Source: an uncultured Centipeda sp.
Lineage (GTDB): Bacteria > Bacillota > Negativicutes > Selenomonadales > Selenomonadaceae
NCBI GenBank assembly: GCA_905372865.1
Contig: CAJPQT010000012.1
Coordinates: 14,511-78,510, forward strand
Length of the DNA stretch: 64,000 nucleotides
Direction of reading: 5' to 3'
Positions within the stretch are counted from its first letter, which is position 1; every line of letters starts with the position of its first letter. Made by a program: the position numbers and the translations under genes. This document shows, in pieces, positions 1 through 6,971 of this stretch. The notes under the pieces were generated by a model, which was given only the letters and a program-made list of their open reading frames with translations, was not told the DNA's origin and did no database searches.

Positions 1-131
1 TCCTTTGCCGAGACCTCCTCGGGCGTCCATGTGAGTGCCGCACGGCGATTCGCCGCCGTCCTGCAGCGCCAGCAGAGTCCCTTGTAGCCGAGCTCCGTGC
101 CGCAGTCGGGGCACTGGTAGGGCAGCGTCAT
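1..131 (-). CDS. Zinc-ribbon protein, N-terminal part only
   Basis: Only the first 43 or so codons are in the window; the gene continues past its left edge. The ATG at 131-129 is preceded on the minus strand by AAAGGAG at good spacing. The protein begins MTLPYQCPDCGTELG and carries two CxxC knuckles (CPDC and CWRC), the pattern of a small zinc ribbon. Nothing more about its job can be read from this fragment. It points the same way as the MATE gene to its right but has its own ribosome site, and a hairpin separates the two. Confidence 0.6.
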   Translation of the reverse strand, partial: MTLPYQCPDCGTELGYKGLCWRCRTAANRRAALTWTPEEVSAK

Positions 132-237
132 GATCGGCTCCTTTCCGTGATTCCCGTTGTGGGAATATTCATCTGTTTTATGATAGTATAGATGTATTGC
201 GGCTTCAATAGGTCTTTCGGGTAAAGTTGGGCAACAA

Positions 238-267
238 GACCTGCCTTGATGCGGGTCAAGGCAGGTC
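238..267 (-). terminator. Hairpin after the MATE gene
   Basis: A perfect 12-bp stem (238-249 with 256-267, loop TGCGGG) lies 3 bases after the stop codon of the MATE gene. The U-run on the minus strand is weak, so termination is likely but perhaps not efficient. Confidence 0.6.
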
Positions 268-270
268 GCT

Positions 271-1599
271 CTACAGATATCCGTATTGCTTCCGCTTCTG
301 CCAGAGTAGAAGGAAGGTGAGCGATGCGCCGAGGATGTCTGCGGCAGGCGTTGCCATAAAGACGCCGTCCACACCGAAGATGCGGGGCAGAAGGAGCAGG
401 AAGCCGAGCAGACAGATGAGCGTGTCCCAGACGGAGAGCAGGGCGGAGGTGCGTCCGTCGCCGAGCGCGGTGAAGAACGATGCGCCGTACATACTGAACC
501 CGAGGAAGAGGAAGGCGATCGCGTGGATACGGAAGCCGTGTACGGCGAGGTCATAGACGTGTGTGCCCTCGGCGGCGAAGATGCCCGTAATCGGCGCGGC
601 GATGAGGATGCTGACCGCGGTGGTAAAGAGGGAGAACGCGGCGATGAGTGTGAGACTGCGGCGCAGGATTCCACGCAGGGCGTGCGTGTCGCGTTTGCCG
701 TAGTTGAAGCTCGCCAGAGGTGCAACCCCCTCGGCGTAGCCCATGTAGATGCCCGTGAGCAGTCCGGAGATGTACTCCGAGATGGCGATTGCCGCTACGC
801 CATCCGCACCCGCGAGGCGCATCATGGTGTTGTTCATGACGATCATGATGAGGCTCATCGAGAGCTGCATCACCATCTCGCTTGAGCCGTTGCCCATCGC
901 GGAGAGGACGGAGCGCAGCCGCCAGACGGGACGTACGAACCGCAGTGTGCCGCGCCGATGAACGGCAAAGTAGTAAAGTCCTACGAATGCGGAGATGGAG
1001 TAGCCCGTCGCCGTCGCGATGGATGCTCCCTCCAGTCCCCAGCCGAGGACAAAGAGGAGGATGTAGTCGAGCACCATGTTGACGATACCGCCGACGAAGG
1101 AGGAGAGCATCGCAAGGCGCGGCTGCCCCGCTGCAACGAGGAAGATGTCGAGGATCAGCCCCGCCATCGTGAGCGGTGTCGAGACGAAGAGAGGAACGGC
1201 GTACACGGCGCAGAGCGGATAGAGGGCATCGTCCGCGCCGAAGAAGTAGAGAATCGGGCGCAGGAAGGTCATGCCGAGCACGGCAATCATCGTGCTGAGA
1301 ATGACGCAGACGAGGACGAGCAGGGAGAAATTTTCGCGTGCATGGCGATTTTCGCCCGCCCCGAGCTGCGCCGCGACGAGGGCACTGCCGCCCGTGCCAA
1401 GCATGGTCGCGAGTACGATCGTGAGCGGGATGAACGGCATGACGATGTTGATCGCCGACAGCCCATCCGTCCCGACGGCGTGCGCGACGAAGAAGCCGTC
1501 GACGATGAAGTTCACATTCATAAAGAGCTGTGACACGATCATCGGCACCGCGAACGCGAGCAGTGTGCGGTAGGTGATGGGCTGGGATAGCTGCGCCAC
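271..1599 (-). CDS. MATE family multidrug/sodium antiporter
   Basis: The 442-residue protein has twelve predicted hydrophobic segments and the usual MATE length. Its N-terminus (FAVPMIVSQLF, then a conserved VDGFFVAHAVG stretch) matches the family pattern of an ion-coupled exporter that pumps cationic drugs or dyes out through the inner membrane. The start is GTG at 1599-1597, preceded by AAAAGGAGG. It is transcribed alone and leftward, divergent from mqnE. Its substrate cannot be told from sequence. A second MATE protein (56988-58463) lies elsewhere in the window and is only distantly similar. Confidence 0.9.
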   Translation of the reverse strand: MAQLSQPITYRTLLAFAVPMIVSQLFMNVNFIVDGFFVAHAVGTDGLSAINIVMPFIPLTIVLATMLGTGGSALVAAQLGAGENRHARENFSLLVLVCVILSTMIAVLGMTFLRPILYFFGADDALYPLCAVYAVPLFVSTPLTMAGLILDIFLVAAGQPRLAMLSSFVGGIVNMVLDYILLFVLGWGLEGASIATATGYSISAFVGLYYFAVHRRGTLRFVRPVWRLRSVLSAMGNGSSEMVMQLSMSLIMIVMNNTMMRLAGADGVAAIAISEYISGLLTGIYMGYAEGVAPLASFNYGKRDTHALRGILRRSLTLIAAFSLFTTAVSILIAAPITGIFAAEGTHVYDLAVHGFRIHAIAFLFLGFSMYGASFFTALGDGRTSALLSVWDTLICLLGFLLLLPRIFGVDGVFMATPAADILGASLTFLLLWQKRKQYGYL

Positions 1600-1727
1600 G
1601 GAACATCCTCCTTTTGGTAGTTCTGCTATCCTAGCATAAAGCGGAGCAGACGTGCAAGTGGAGAATTTGCAAAATCCCGCCGCATTTGGTACACTTGCGG
1701 GAGTGTTGTAAGGAGAGAATATCGTAC

Positions 1728-2825
1728 ATGAGTGATCGAAAGAAAGCCCGTGCCGCCGCCGAGCGCGGGGCGCGGCTGACGAGGGAGGATGCGCTCGCCC
1801 TCTACGAGGACAACGACATCCTCGCGCTCGCCGCGTGGGCGCGTGCGGCGAAGGAGCGCGCGAGCGGGAAGAATGTCTACTATACGGTGAACCGCCACAT
1901 CAACCTCACGAATATATGCAGCGCAAACTGCCCGCTCTGTGCGTTTCAGGTGGAACAGGGGGATGCGCGCGGCTATATTATGGAAACGGATGATGTGGCT
2001 CGCGTGCTGGAACTGGCGAAAAAGACACCGCACCTCACGGAAATCCATATCGTGAGTGCCCTGCACCCCGACCGTCCCTTCTCTTACTACGAGGGTGTGG
2101 TGCGGCAGGTGCGTGCGGCACTTCCGCACGCGGACATCAAGGCGTTCACGCCCGTGGAGGTTGTGAACTTTGCAAAGACGGAGGGGACATCCGTCCGCGA
2201 TATCCTGCGCACGTTGCAGGCGGCAGGGCTGTCGTCCCTCCCCGGCGGTGGTGCGGAGATTCTGTCCGACCGCGTCCGCGCCATCATCTGCCCGAACAAG
2301 GCGACGCGTGCGGAGTGGCTTGACTGTATGCGCACGGCGCACGAACTCGGCATCCGCACCAATGCGTCCATGATGTACGGTCACATCGAGACGGTGGAGG
2401 AGCGTATCGATCATCTGCTTGCCCTGCGCGAGCTGCAGGATGAGACGGGCGGTTTTCAGGCATTCATGCTCTTTCCGTTCCATCCCGAGAACACGGCGCT
2501 CGGTGCGGAGAAGAAGCTCGCGCGCGTCGGCTCGTGGGAGGATATGAAGATGCTCGCGCTCTCACGCCTTGTGCTCGACAATGTGGCGCATTTCAAGGCG
2601 TTCTGGGTCATGCTGACGCAGCCCATTGCACAGCTTGCCCTCGGCTTCGGCGCGGACGATCTCGACGGCACGATCGGTGAGGAGAAGATCATTCACGCGG
2701 CGGGTGCACAGACGCAGACGGGCATCACGCGGCGCGAGCTCGATGCGATGATCCGCGAGGCGGGCTATGTGCCTGTGGAGCGCGATACATTTTATCAGCC
2801 GATTGCGGCAGGGGAGGGCGCATGA
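1728..2825 (+). CDS. mqnE: Aminofutalosine synthase (radical SAM)
   Basis: This 365-residue radical SAM enzyme carries the cluster motif CxxxCxxC at C64, C68 and C71 (NICSANCPLC) and the GGGAE segment shared by MqnE and MqnC. MqnE joins 3-(1-carboxyvinyloxy)benzoate to the adenosyl group of SAM to make 6-amino-6-deoxyfutalosine, an early step of the futalosine route to menaquinone. The ATG at 1728 is chosen because AAGGAGAG lies 10 bases upstream; an in-frame TTG at 1686 has no site. The stop overlaps the start of mqnC (ATGA). The neighbouring mqnC makes this assignment firmer than the radical SAM motif alone would. Confidence 0.93.
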   Translation: MSDRKKARAAAERGARLTREDALALYEDNDILALAAWARAAKERASGKNVYYTVNRHINLTNICSANCPLCAFQVEQGDARGYIMETDDVARVLELAKKTPHLTEIHIVSALHPDRPFSYYEGVVRQVRAALPHADIKAFTPVEVVNFAKTEGTSVRDILRTLQAAGLSSLPGGGAEILSDRVRAIICPNKATRAEWLDCMRTAHELGIRTNASMMYGHIETVEERIDHLLALRELQDETGGFQAFMLFPFHPENTALGAEKKLARVGSWEDMKMLALSRLVLDNVAHFKAFWVMLTQPIAQLALGFGADDLDGTIGEEKIIHAAGAQTQTGITRRELDAMIREAGYVPVERDTFYQPIAAGEGA

Positions 2826-3847
2826 GACTTTCGGAGCGGGAGGCGGCAGACCTCCTCACGCACGGCGACCCCATCGACCTCGGACGCGCGGCGGATGCGG
2901 AGCGGCGGCGGCGGTTCGGCGATACGGTGACGTTCATCGTTGACCGCAATATCAACTACACGAATATCTGTGTAAACGAATGCCGTTTCTGTGCGTTCTA
3001 TACAAAGGTAGGCGCGGAGGACGGCTACCTCCTGCCGATGGAGGAGATTCTCGCAAAGGTCGGTGAGACAGCAGCAGCGGGCGGCACGCAGGTCATGATC
3101 CAGGGCGGCATTCACCCCGACCTGCCGCTTTCCTACTATGAAAATATGCTGCGTGCGATCCGTGAGCGCTATCCCTCCATCGTGATCCACTCCTTCACGG
3201 CGACGGAGATTCTGTACTTTGCCGAAAAGGAGGGTATTACGATTGAGGACACACTGCGTCGGCTGCAGGCTGCGGGGCTTGCCTCGCTCCCCGGCGGCGG
3301 CGCGGAGATCCTCGTCGATCGCGTGCGAAGGCTCATTGCACCGAAGAAGATCATGACGGAGGATTGGCTGCGCGTGATGCGGACAGCGCACAAGATCGGC
3401 ATGGAGTCGACGGCGACGATGGTGATCGGCGTCGGCGAGACGATGGCGGAGCGCGTGGAGCACATGGAGCACATCCGCCGTTTGCAGGAGGAGACGGGCG
3501 GCTTCCGCGCATTCATCACATGGACGTTTCAGCCGGGCAATACCGCACTCGGCGGGGAAAAGACGTCGAGCTGGGATTATATGCGGACGCTTGCCGTCAC
3601 GCGTCTCTACATGGACAATGTCGCGCATATCCAAGGATCGTGGGTCACACAGGGCGAGCGCATCGGACAGCTGACGCTTGGCTTCGGCGCGGACGACCTC
3701 GGGAGCATCATGCTTGAGGAGAATGTCGTGCGTGCGGCGGGAACGCGGTACAATATGTCGATTAAGAAGATGATTGATCTGATACGCGGCGCGGGCAGAG
3801 AGCCAGCGCAGCGTGACACGCGCTATCGCGTGATACGGAGGTTTTAG
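2822..3847 (+). CDS. mqnC: Cyclic dehypoxanthinyl futalosine synthase (radical SAM)
   Basis: MqnC is the second radical SAM enzyme of the futalosine pathway and cyclises dehypoxanthine futalosine. The 341-residue protein has the cluster cysteines at C50, C54 and C57 (NICVNECRFC), the IQGGIHPDL segment and the conserved FGADDLGS near the C-terminus. It overlaps mqnE by 4 bases (ATGA), so the two are translationally coupled, and the phosphorylase follows after a single base. Two of the pathway's radical SAM enzymes in tandem, followed by a nucleoside-cleaving enzyme, is a typical menaquinone arrangement. Confidence 0.94.
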   Translation: MRLSEREAADLLTHGDPIDLGRAADAERRRRFGDTVTFIVDRNINYTNICVNECRFCAFYTKVGAEDGYLLPMEEILAKVGETAAAGGTQVMIQGGIHPDLPLSYYENMLRAIRERYPSIVIHSFTATEILYFAEKEGITIEDTLRRLQAAGLASLPGGGAEILVDRVRRLIAPKKIMTEDWLRVMRTAHKIGMESTATMVIGVGETMAERVEHMEHIRRLQEETGGFRAFITWTFQPGNTALGGEKTSSWDYMRTLAVTRLYMDNVAHIQGSWVTQGERIGQLTLGFGADDLGSIMLEENVVRAAGTRYNMSIKKMIDLIRGAGREPAQRDTRYRVIRRF

Positions 3848-3848
3848 C

Positions 3849-4697
3849 ATGGCAGAGCAACAGGTTCCTGCGGCGGGATATGCCATCATCGGCGGCTCGG
3901 GGACGCTGTCGAGTGACTTCCCGCGTGCGTCGATGGCGGACGATGTGGAGATCCTCGCGGACGGGCTGCACTTTGCGACACCCTACGGTGAAAGCCCCGC
4001 GTTCCGTCTGTTCTCCGTCGCGGGACGGCGCGTGCTGACCTGCCGTATGCACGGCTGGCGCAGCGGCGTGACGCGTGCGGATGCCTCGCGGCAGGTGTTC
4101 TGGGTGCTGCGGGAGGCGGGCGTGCGGCGCATCCTCTCCGAGGGCGGCGTGGGGACGGTGAACCCCCTGCTCGACCCGCGTGACTTCCTCATCCCCGACG
4201 ACTATCTTGACCTCTCCGTACGCAAGGATGTCATGCTCGACGGACGCTATCTGCTCGTGATGCGCGACGCACTCTGTTCGGAACTTCGCACGACACTTGT
4301 TGCGGAGACAAAGAAACGCTATACGGGGCGCATCTTCGACCGTGGCATCTACGCCGTCACGGATGGGCGGCATTTCGAGAGCCCTGCCGAGATTGCCATG
4401 CTGAAGGGGCACGCGGACATCGTGGGGCAGAGCCTCGCGCCTGAGGTCTACCTCGCGCGCGAGATCGGCGCGTGCTATGCAGGGCTGTACTTCGTCGTCA
4501 ACTACGGCGAGGGCATCCGCCCGTGGTCGCATGACACGCTCTCGCAGATTTTCTATGACGATGCGCCCATGATCGGCGACATCCTCCTCGCGACGATCCG
4601 CAGCGTCCCCGCCGAGGAGAGCGCGTGTGAATGCCGCAGTCTGCGGAAGGAAACCCTGCTCAAGGATGTCTACAACGCAGCGTCGGACAAGGGTTGA
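3849..4697 (+). CDS. MTAP/MTIP-like nucleoside phosphorylase, probable futalosine-cleaving enzyme
   Basis: The 282-residue protein has the MTA-phosphorylase family layout: a glycine-rich phosphate loop IIGGSGTL near the N-terminus, a CRMHGWR segment, then LAPEVYLAREIG and the purine-recognition loop. Human MTA phosphorylase reads TDYD in that loop; here it reads VNYG, with Asn near residue 218 and Gly two positions on. In this family Asp at these places goes with 6-amino purines, and Asn with a small residue goes with 6-oxopurines. The gene directly follows mqnC, and no mqnB hydrolase is seen. Cleavage of futalosine or a derivative is therefore the likely role. That is an inference; methylthioinosine is the main alternative. 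Confidence 0.75.
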   Translation: MAEQQVPAAGYAIIGGSGTLSSDFPRASMADDVEILADGLHFATPYGESPAFRLFSVAGRRVLTCRMHGWRSGVTRADASRQVFWVLREAGVRRILSEGGVGTVNPLLDPRDFLIPDDYLDLSVRKDVMLDGRYLLVMRDALCSELRTTLVAETKKRYTGRIFDRGIYAVTDGRHFESPAEIAMLKGHADIVGQSLAPEVYLAREIGACYAGLYFVVNYGEGIRPWSHDTLSQIFYDDAPMIGDILLATIRSVPAEESACECRSLRKETLLKDVYNAASDKG

Positions 4698-4722
4698 CGA
4701 AAAACGTCGAACATCGTATAAT
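4694..4722 (+). promoter_or_regulatory. Promoter of antitoxin-like RNA 1
   Basis: TTGACG (4694-4699), a 17-base spacer and TATAAT (4717-4722) make a near-consensus promoter. It overlaps the stop codon of the phosphorylase gene and points away from it, with no open frame downstream on this strand. It therefore probably drives a short untranslated RNA. Confidence 0.75.
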
Positions 4723-4728
4723 GGGCAT

Positions 4729-4820
4729 AGAGAAAGGTGTTGTCGGTAAACGGTCAGCCCCCACACTAGGAAATAGCTAAGATTAGCCGCCTAGGTTTGG
4801 TCACTCAGGGCGGCTTTTCT
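4729..4820 (+). ncRNA. Antitoxin-like antisense RNA, copy 1
   Basis: A transcript starting about 7 bases after the -10 box would run about 92 nt to a terminator hairpin: AGCCGCC paired with GGCGGCT, then TTTTCTT. It holds no convincing reading frame. It converges on the small toxin-like gene at 4888-4820, and their 3' ends meet in the terminator. The same layout occurs at 52665-52756, with a shared 5' motif GGTGTTGTC or GGTGCTGTC followed by AAACGGTCAGCCC. Function is inferred from the resemblance to type I antitoxins such as RatA. Confidence 0.6.
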
Positions 4821-4888
4821 TATGCCTTGATTGCTACAATACAAATTGTAACGAGGAACACCAGAGCGAGAAACTCGTATAGTCCCAT
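4820..4888 (-). CDS. Small hydrophobic type I toxin-like peptide, copy 1
   Basis: A 22-residue peptide (MGLYEFLALVFLVTICIVAI, then Lys-Ala) is almost wholly one membrane segment with a short basic tail, as in holin-like or TxpA-type toxins. The ATG at 4888 follows AAAAGGGGG on the minus strand, with 8 bases between. The gene runs head-on into the antisense RNA encoded on the other strand. A longer in-frame start exists further upstream but its extra residues look like leader sequence. Too short for a family call by sequence alone; the duplicate locus near 52.7 kb supports it. Confidence 0.55.
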   Translation of the reverse strand: MGLYEFLALVFLVTICIVAIKA

Positions 4889-5073
4889 GGCAATACCCCC
4901 TTTTGCTGACCTGTCCAAGAGACAAGCCATAAGGGCGTAGGCGATTGGGAAACAGGTCGTATGCGAAAACGACCCAAGAGCGCAAGCATGAAATGCGCCG
5001 TGCGATTGGTTGTCGTTGACCGCCAAAGGGGCTCAGAATTGACCGCCTACCGCTGTTGACAACACCTGCGTGC

Positions 5074-5079
5074 ATTATA
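5074..5079 (-). promoter_or_regulatory. -10 box of toxin-like gene 1
   Basis: TATAAT on the minus strand, about 190 bases before the toxin start. It abuts the foldback repeat at 5080, so any -35 element would have to lie in repeat sequence; no good -35 is visible there. Confidence 0.35.
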
Positions 5080-5240
5080 GGAAGCACTGATAAATTCAGC
5101 ACTGCCATCTTGGCACATCTTTTCCGCCCGCTCTGTGTCGACAAATCCTCCACATAGCCTTTGCTATGCGTCCGGTTTGTCTCCTTGATCGGACGGAAAA
5201 TCTGTACCAATCTGACAGACTTCATTTTATCAGCGATTCC
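5080..5240. repeat. 161-bp foldback (MITE-like) element
   Basis: The ends are inverted copies (GGAAGCACTGATAAA at the left, TTTATCAGCGATTCC at the right), and the interior continues the inverted repeat: GACAAATCC pairs with GGTTTGTC, TTTTCCGCCCG with CGGACGGAAAA, and CACATAGC with GCTATG at the tip. The whole piece can fold into one long imperfect hairpin. It has no coding capacity. Shrunken relatives holding only the ends lie at 44281-44318 and 50443-50470. Confidence 0.7.
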
Positions 5241-5335
5241 AGCACGAAAATATTTGTCTGTGAACTGCTGTTTTATATTGGTGCATCGACAATAAAAACC
5301 ATCCTGTATACACGACAAACCCCGTGAAAAATCCA

Positions 5336-5364
5336 TTGACAATGATTCCCTGTGGTGCTACTAT
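5336..5364 (+). promoter_or_regulatory. Promoter of the 2-hydroxyacid dehydrogenase leader
   Basis: TTGACA (5336-5341), a 17-base spacer and TACTAT (5359-5364). Transcription should begin near 5371 and cross a terminator-like hairpin before the coding region. Confidence 0.7.
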
Positions 5365-5462
5365 GATGGCGCAGGAGATCCTGCGGGAACTGTTCTATTG
5401 AAAAGAAGTGAAATCCATCATGAAACGGCTGGTTTCCACACAGTTTGTCATGAGTTCATAGC

Positions 5463-5496
5463 GTCCAAGCGCATCCCATTGCGTTTGGACTTTTTT
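5463..5496 (+). terminator. Intrinsic terminator inside the dehydrogenase leader
   Basis: An 11-bp stem (5463-5473 with 5480-5490, including G-U pairs) is followed by six T. It lies between the promoter at 5336 and the start codon at 5519, the layout of an attenuator. No known riboswitch or T-box pattern was recognised in the leader from about 5371 to 5462. Confidence 0.7.
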
Positions 5497-5518
5497 GCAT
5501 TTTTAGGGGGTAATCGTC

Positions 5519-6478
5519 ATGTCAGTCAACAGGGGAAAAGTTGTCATCATTGGAACGAGCAACGTCGGCTCTGCCGTGCTCAACAAGATTGCGGACTTTC
5601 AGCTTGCCTCGGAGATCGCGCTGATCGATCTCGACATGGATCGCGCACGCGGCGAGGCACTCGATACGAGCCATGCCATGTCCTCACCGTACTGCACGAA
5701 CATCAAGATTCATCCGGGGACGTATGAGGACTGTCGCGACGCGGCGTTCATCGTCATCACGGCGGGGCCCTCCATCCTGCCGGGCGAGACGCCCGATCGC
5801 CTGAAGCTCGCGAGCACGAATTCGAAGATCATGCGCTCCATCTTCTCTGAGATCGTGAAATACACGAAGGATGCCATGATCATCATGATTACGAACCCGC
5901 TCGATGTCGCGACCTACGTCGTCTCGACCGAGTTCGACTATCCGCGTGCAAAGATTCTCGGTACGGGCACAATGCTTGAGACGTATCGCTTCCGCTACAT
6001 CCTCGCCGAGCACTATGCGATGGATCCGAAGAACATCCACGGCTACGTCCTCGGAGAGCACGGCAACGATGCCTTTGTCGCATGGTCAACTGTCAACTGT
6101 GCGGGGCTTGGCATCGACCATCTCGACGAGTACTTCCACTTTGAGAAAAAACTCGATCGCCAGGATGTCGAGCAGGGGCTCATCCAAACCGCCTACGATG
6201 TCATCAACCTCAAGGGCTTCACGAATACGGGCATCGCCATGGTCGCCTGCCGCTTCATCAAGGCGATCCTCTACAACGAGCATACGATTCTGCCCTGCGC
6301 CGCCGTCATGAACGGAGAGTATGGCATGAAGGACGTGGCACTCTCCATCCCGCGCATGATCGCGCAGGACGGCATCGTGCGGTCATTTGAAGTGCGCCTT
6401 GCGGACGATGAGATGGAAAAACTCCGCCGCGCACAGAAGAGTGTCCGCGCAGCGCTTGACGGTGCAGGTGTGAAGTAA
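5519..6478 (+). CDS. L-2-hydroxyacid dehydrogenase (LDH/HicDH type)
   Basis: The 319-residue protein belongs to the lactate/malate dehydrogenase family: a Rossmann loop near the N-terminus (VVIIGTSNVGSAV), the NPLDV segment, and the catalytic His in GEHGN. The substrate loop reads AGPSILPGETPD, unlike the AGxxQKPGETR of lactate dehydrogenases. It has extra residues and lacks the usual Gln and Arg, much as in L-2-hydroxyisocaproate dehydrogenase. It may thus reduce branched or longer 2-oxoacids, or lactate/pyruvate with altered preference. The ATG at 5519 follows TAGGGGG. It is a single-gene unit with an attenuator-like leader and its own terminator. Confidence 0.82.
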   Translation: MSVNRGKVVIIGTSNVGSAVLNKIADFQLASEIALIDLDMDRARGEALDTSHAMSSPYCTNIKIHPGTYEDCRDAAFIVITAGPSILPGETPDRLKLASTNSKIMRSIFSEIVKYTKDAMIIMITNPLDVATYVVSTEFDYPRAKILGTGTMLETYRFRYILAEHYAMDPKNIHGYVLGEHGNDAFVAWSTVNCAGLGIDHLDEYFHFEKKLDRQDVEQGLIQTAYDVINLKGFTNTGIAMVACRFIKAILYNEHTILPCAAVMNGEYGMKDVALSIPRMIAQDGIVRSFEVRLADDEMEKLRRAQKSVRAALDGAGVK

Positions 6479-6480
6479 GC

Positions 6481-6498
6481 TCCGTCAAGCTTGACGGA
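6481..6498. promoter_or_regulatory. Perfect 18-bp palindrome, possible operator
   Basis: TCCGTCAAGCTTGACGGA is its own reverse complement. It lies just after the dehydrogenase stop and overlaps the -35 box of the promoter at 6491. An operator for a dimeric regulator is the natural guess; it could also act as a short loop-less hairpin in RNA. Confidence 0.5.
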
Positions 6499-6520
6499 TA
6501 CGATCTTCCTGCTCTATAAT
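6491..6520 (+). promoter_or_regulatory. Promoter upstream of hxlR 1
   Basis: TTGACG (6491-6496), an 18-base spacer and TATAAT (6515-6520). It lies before, not after, the terminator at 6547, so it may serve a short RNA as well as the HxlR gene. Confidence 0.6.
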
Positions 6521-6546
6521 GAACAACGTTCTGCATCCGAAATGAA

Positions 6547-6584
6547 AAGAGCCGCCCGAATTTGCAGAGAGGGCGGCTCTTCTT
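6547..6584 (+). terminator. Terminator between dehydrogenase and hxlR 1
   Basis: An 11-bp perfect stem (6547-6557 with 6571-6581) is followed by a short T-rich run. It should end the dehydrogenase transcript, but it also sits downstream of the promoter at 6491. Confidence 0.75.
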
Positions 6585-6614
6585 ATGGTTATGAAAGGCT
6601 TAGGGAGGATTTTT

Positions 6615-6971
6615 ATGGAGCATGGCAGCTGCGTGCAGCAGGGAACGGAGATCGTACAGACGGGATTTCACTACACGCTGTCCCTGATCGGCGGCAAGTA
6701 CAAGATGGCGATTCTCTATCTGCTCGCCGAGCACGGTGTACTTCGTCATAACGCGATTCATCGGCGGATTGCAGGAATTCCGTACAAGACGCTTGCCGCC
6801 GTGCTGAAGGAACTCGCGGCGGACGGGCTTGTCGTACGGACAGAGTACCCGCAGGTGCCGCCCAAGGTGGAGTATGCCCTCACGGAGCGTGGGCAGTCGC
6901 TTATCCCGATCCTGCACAGCATGTGTGATTGGGGCGAGCAGCACAGGAGCGATGCGGACATCTCACGATAA
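6615..6971 (+). CDS. HxlR family transcriptional regulator 1
   Basis: A 118-residue winged-helix regulator of the HxlR/MarR-like type. The core reads LSLIGGKYKMAILYLL, then the helix-turn-helix and the wing with VPPKVEYALTERG. Such proteins often sense reactive electrophiles, quinones or redox state and control a neighbouring oxidoreductase. The ATG at 6615 follows AGGGAGGA. It converges on the flavodoxin-fold oxidoreductase and overlaps its end by 9 bases. A close functional twin pair lies at 7729-8780. Confidence 0.88.
   Translation: MEHGSCVQQGTEIVQTGFHYTLSLIGGKYKMAILYLLAEHGVLRHNAIHRRIAGIPYKTLAAVLKELAADGLVVRTEYPQVPPKVEYALTERGQSLIPILHSMCDWGEQHRSDADISR

Noticed and set aside
1686..1727. A 14-codon longer start for mqnE (TTG at 1686)
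   Set aside because: No ribosome site, whereas ATG at 1728 follows AAGGAGAG at good distance.
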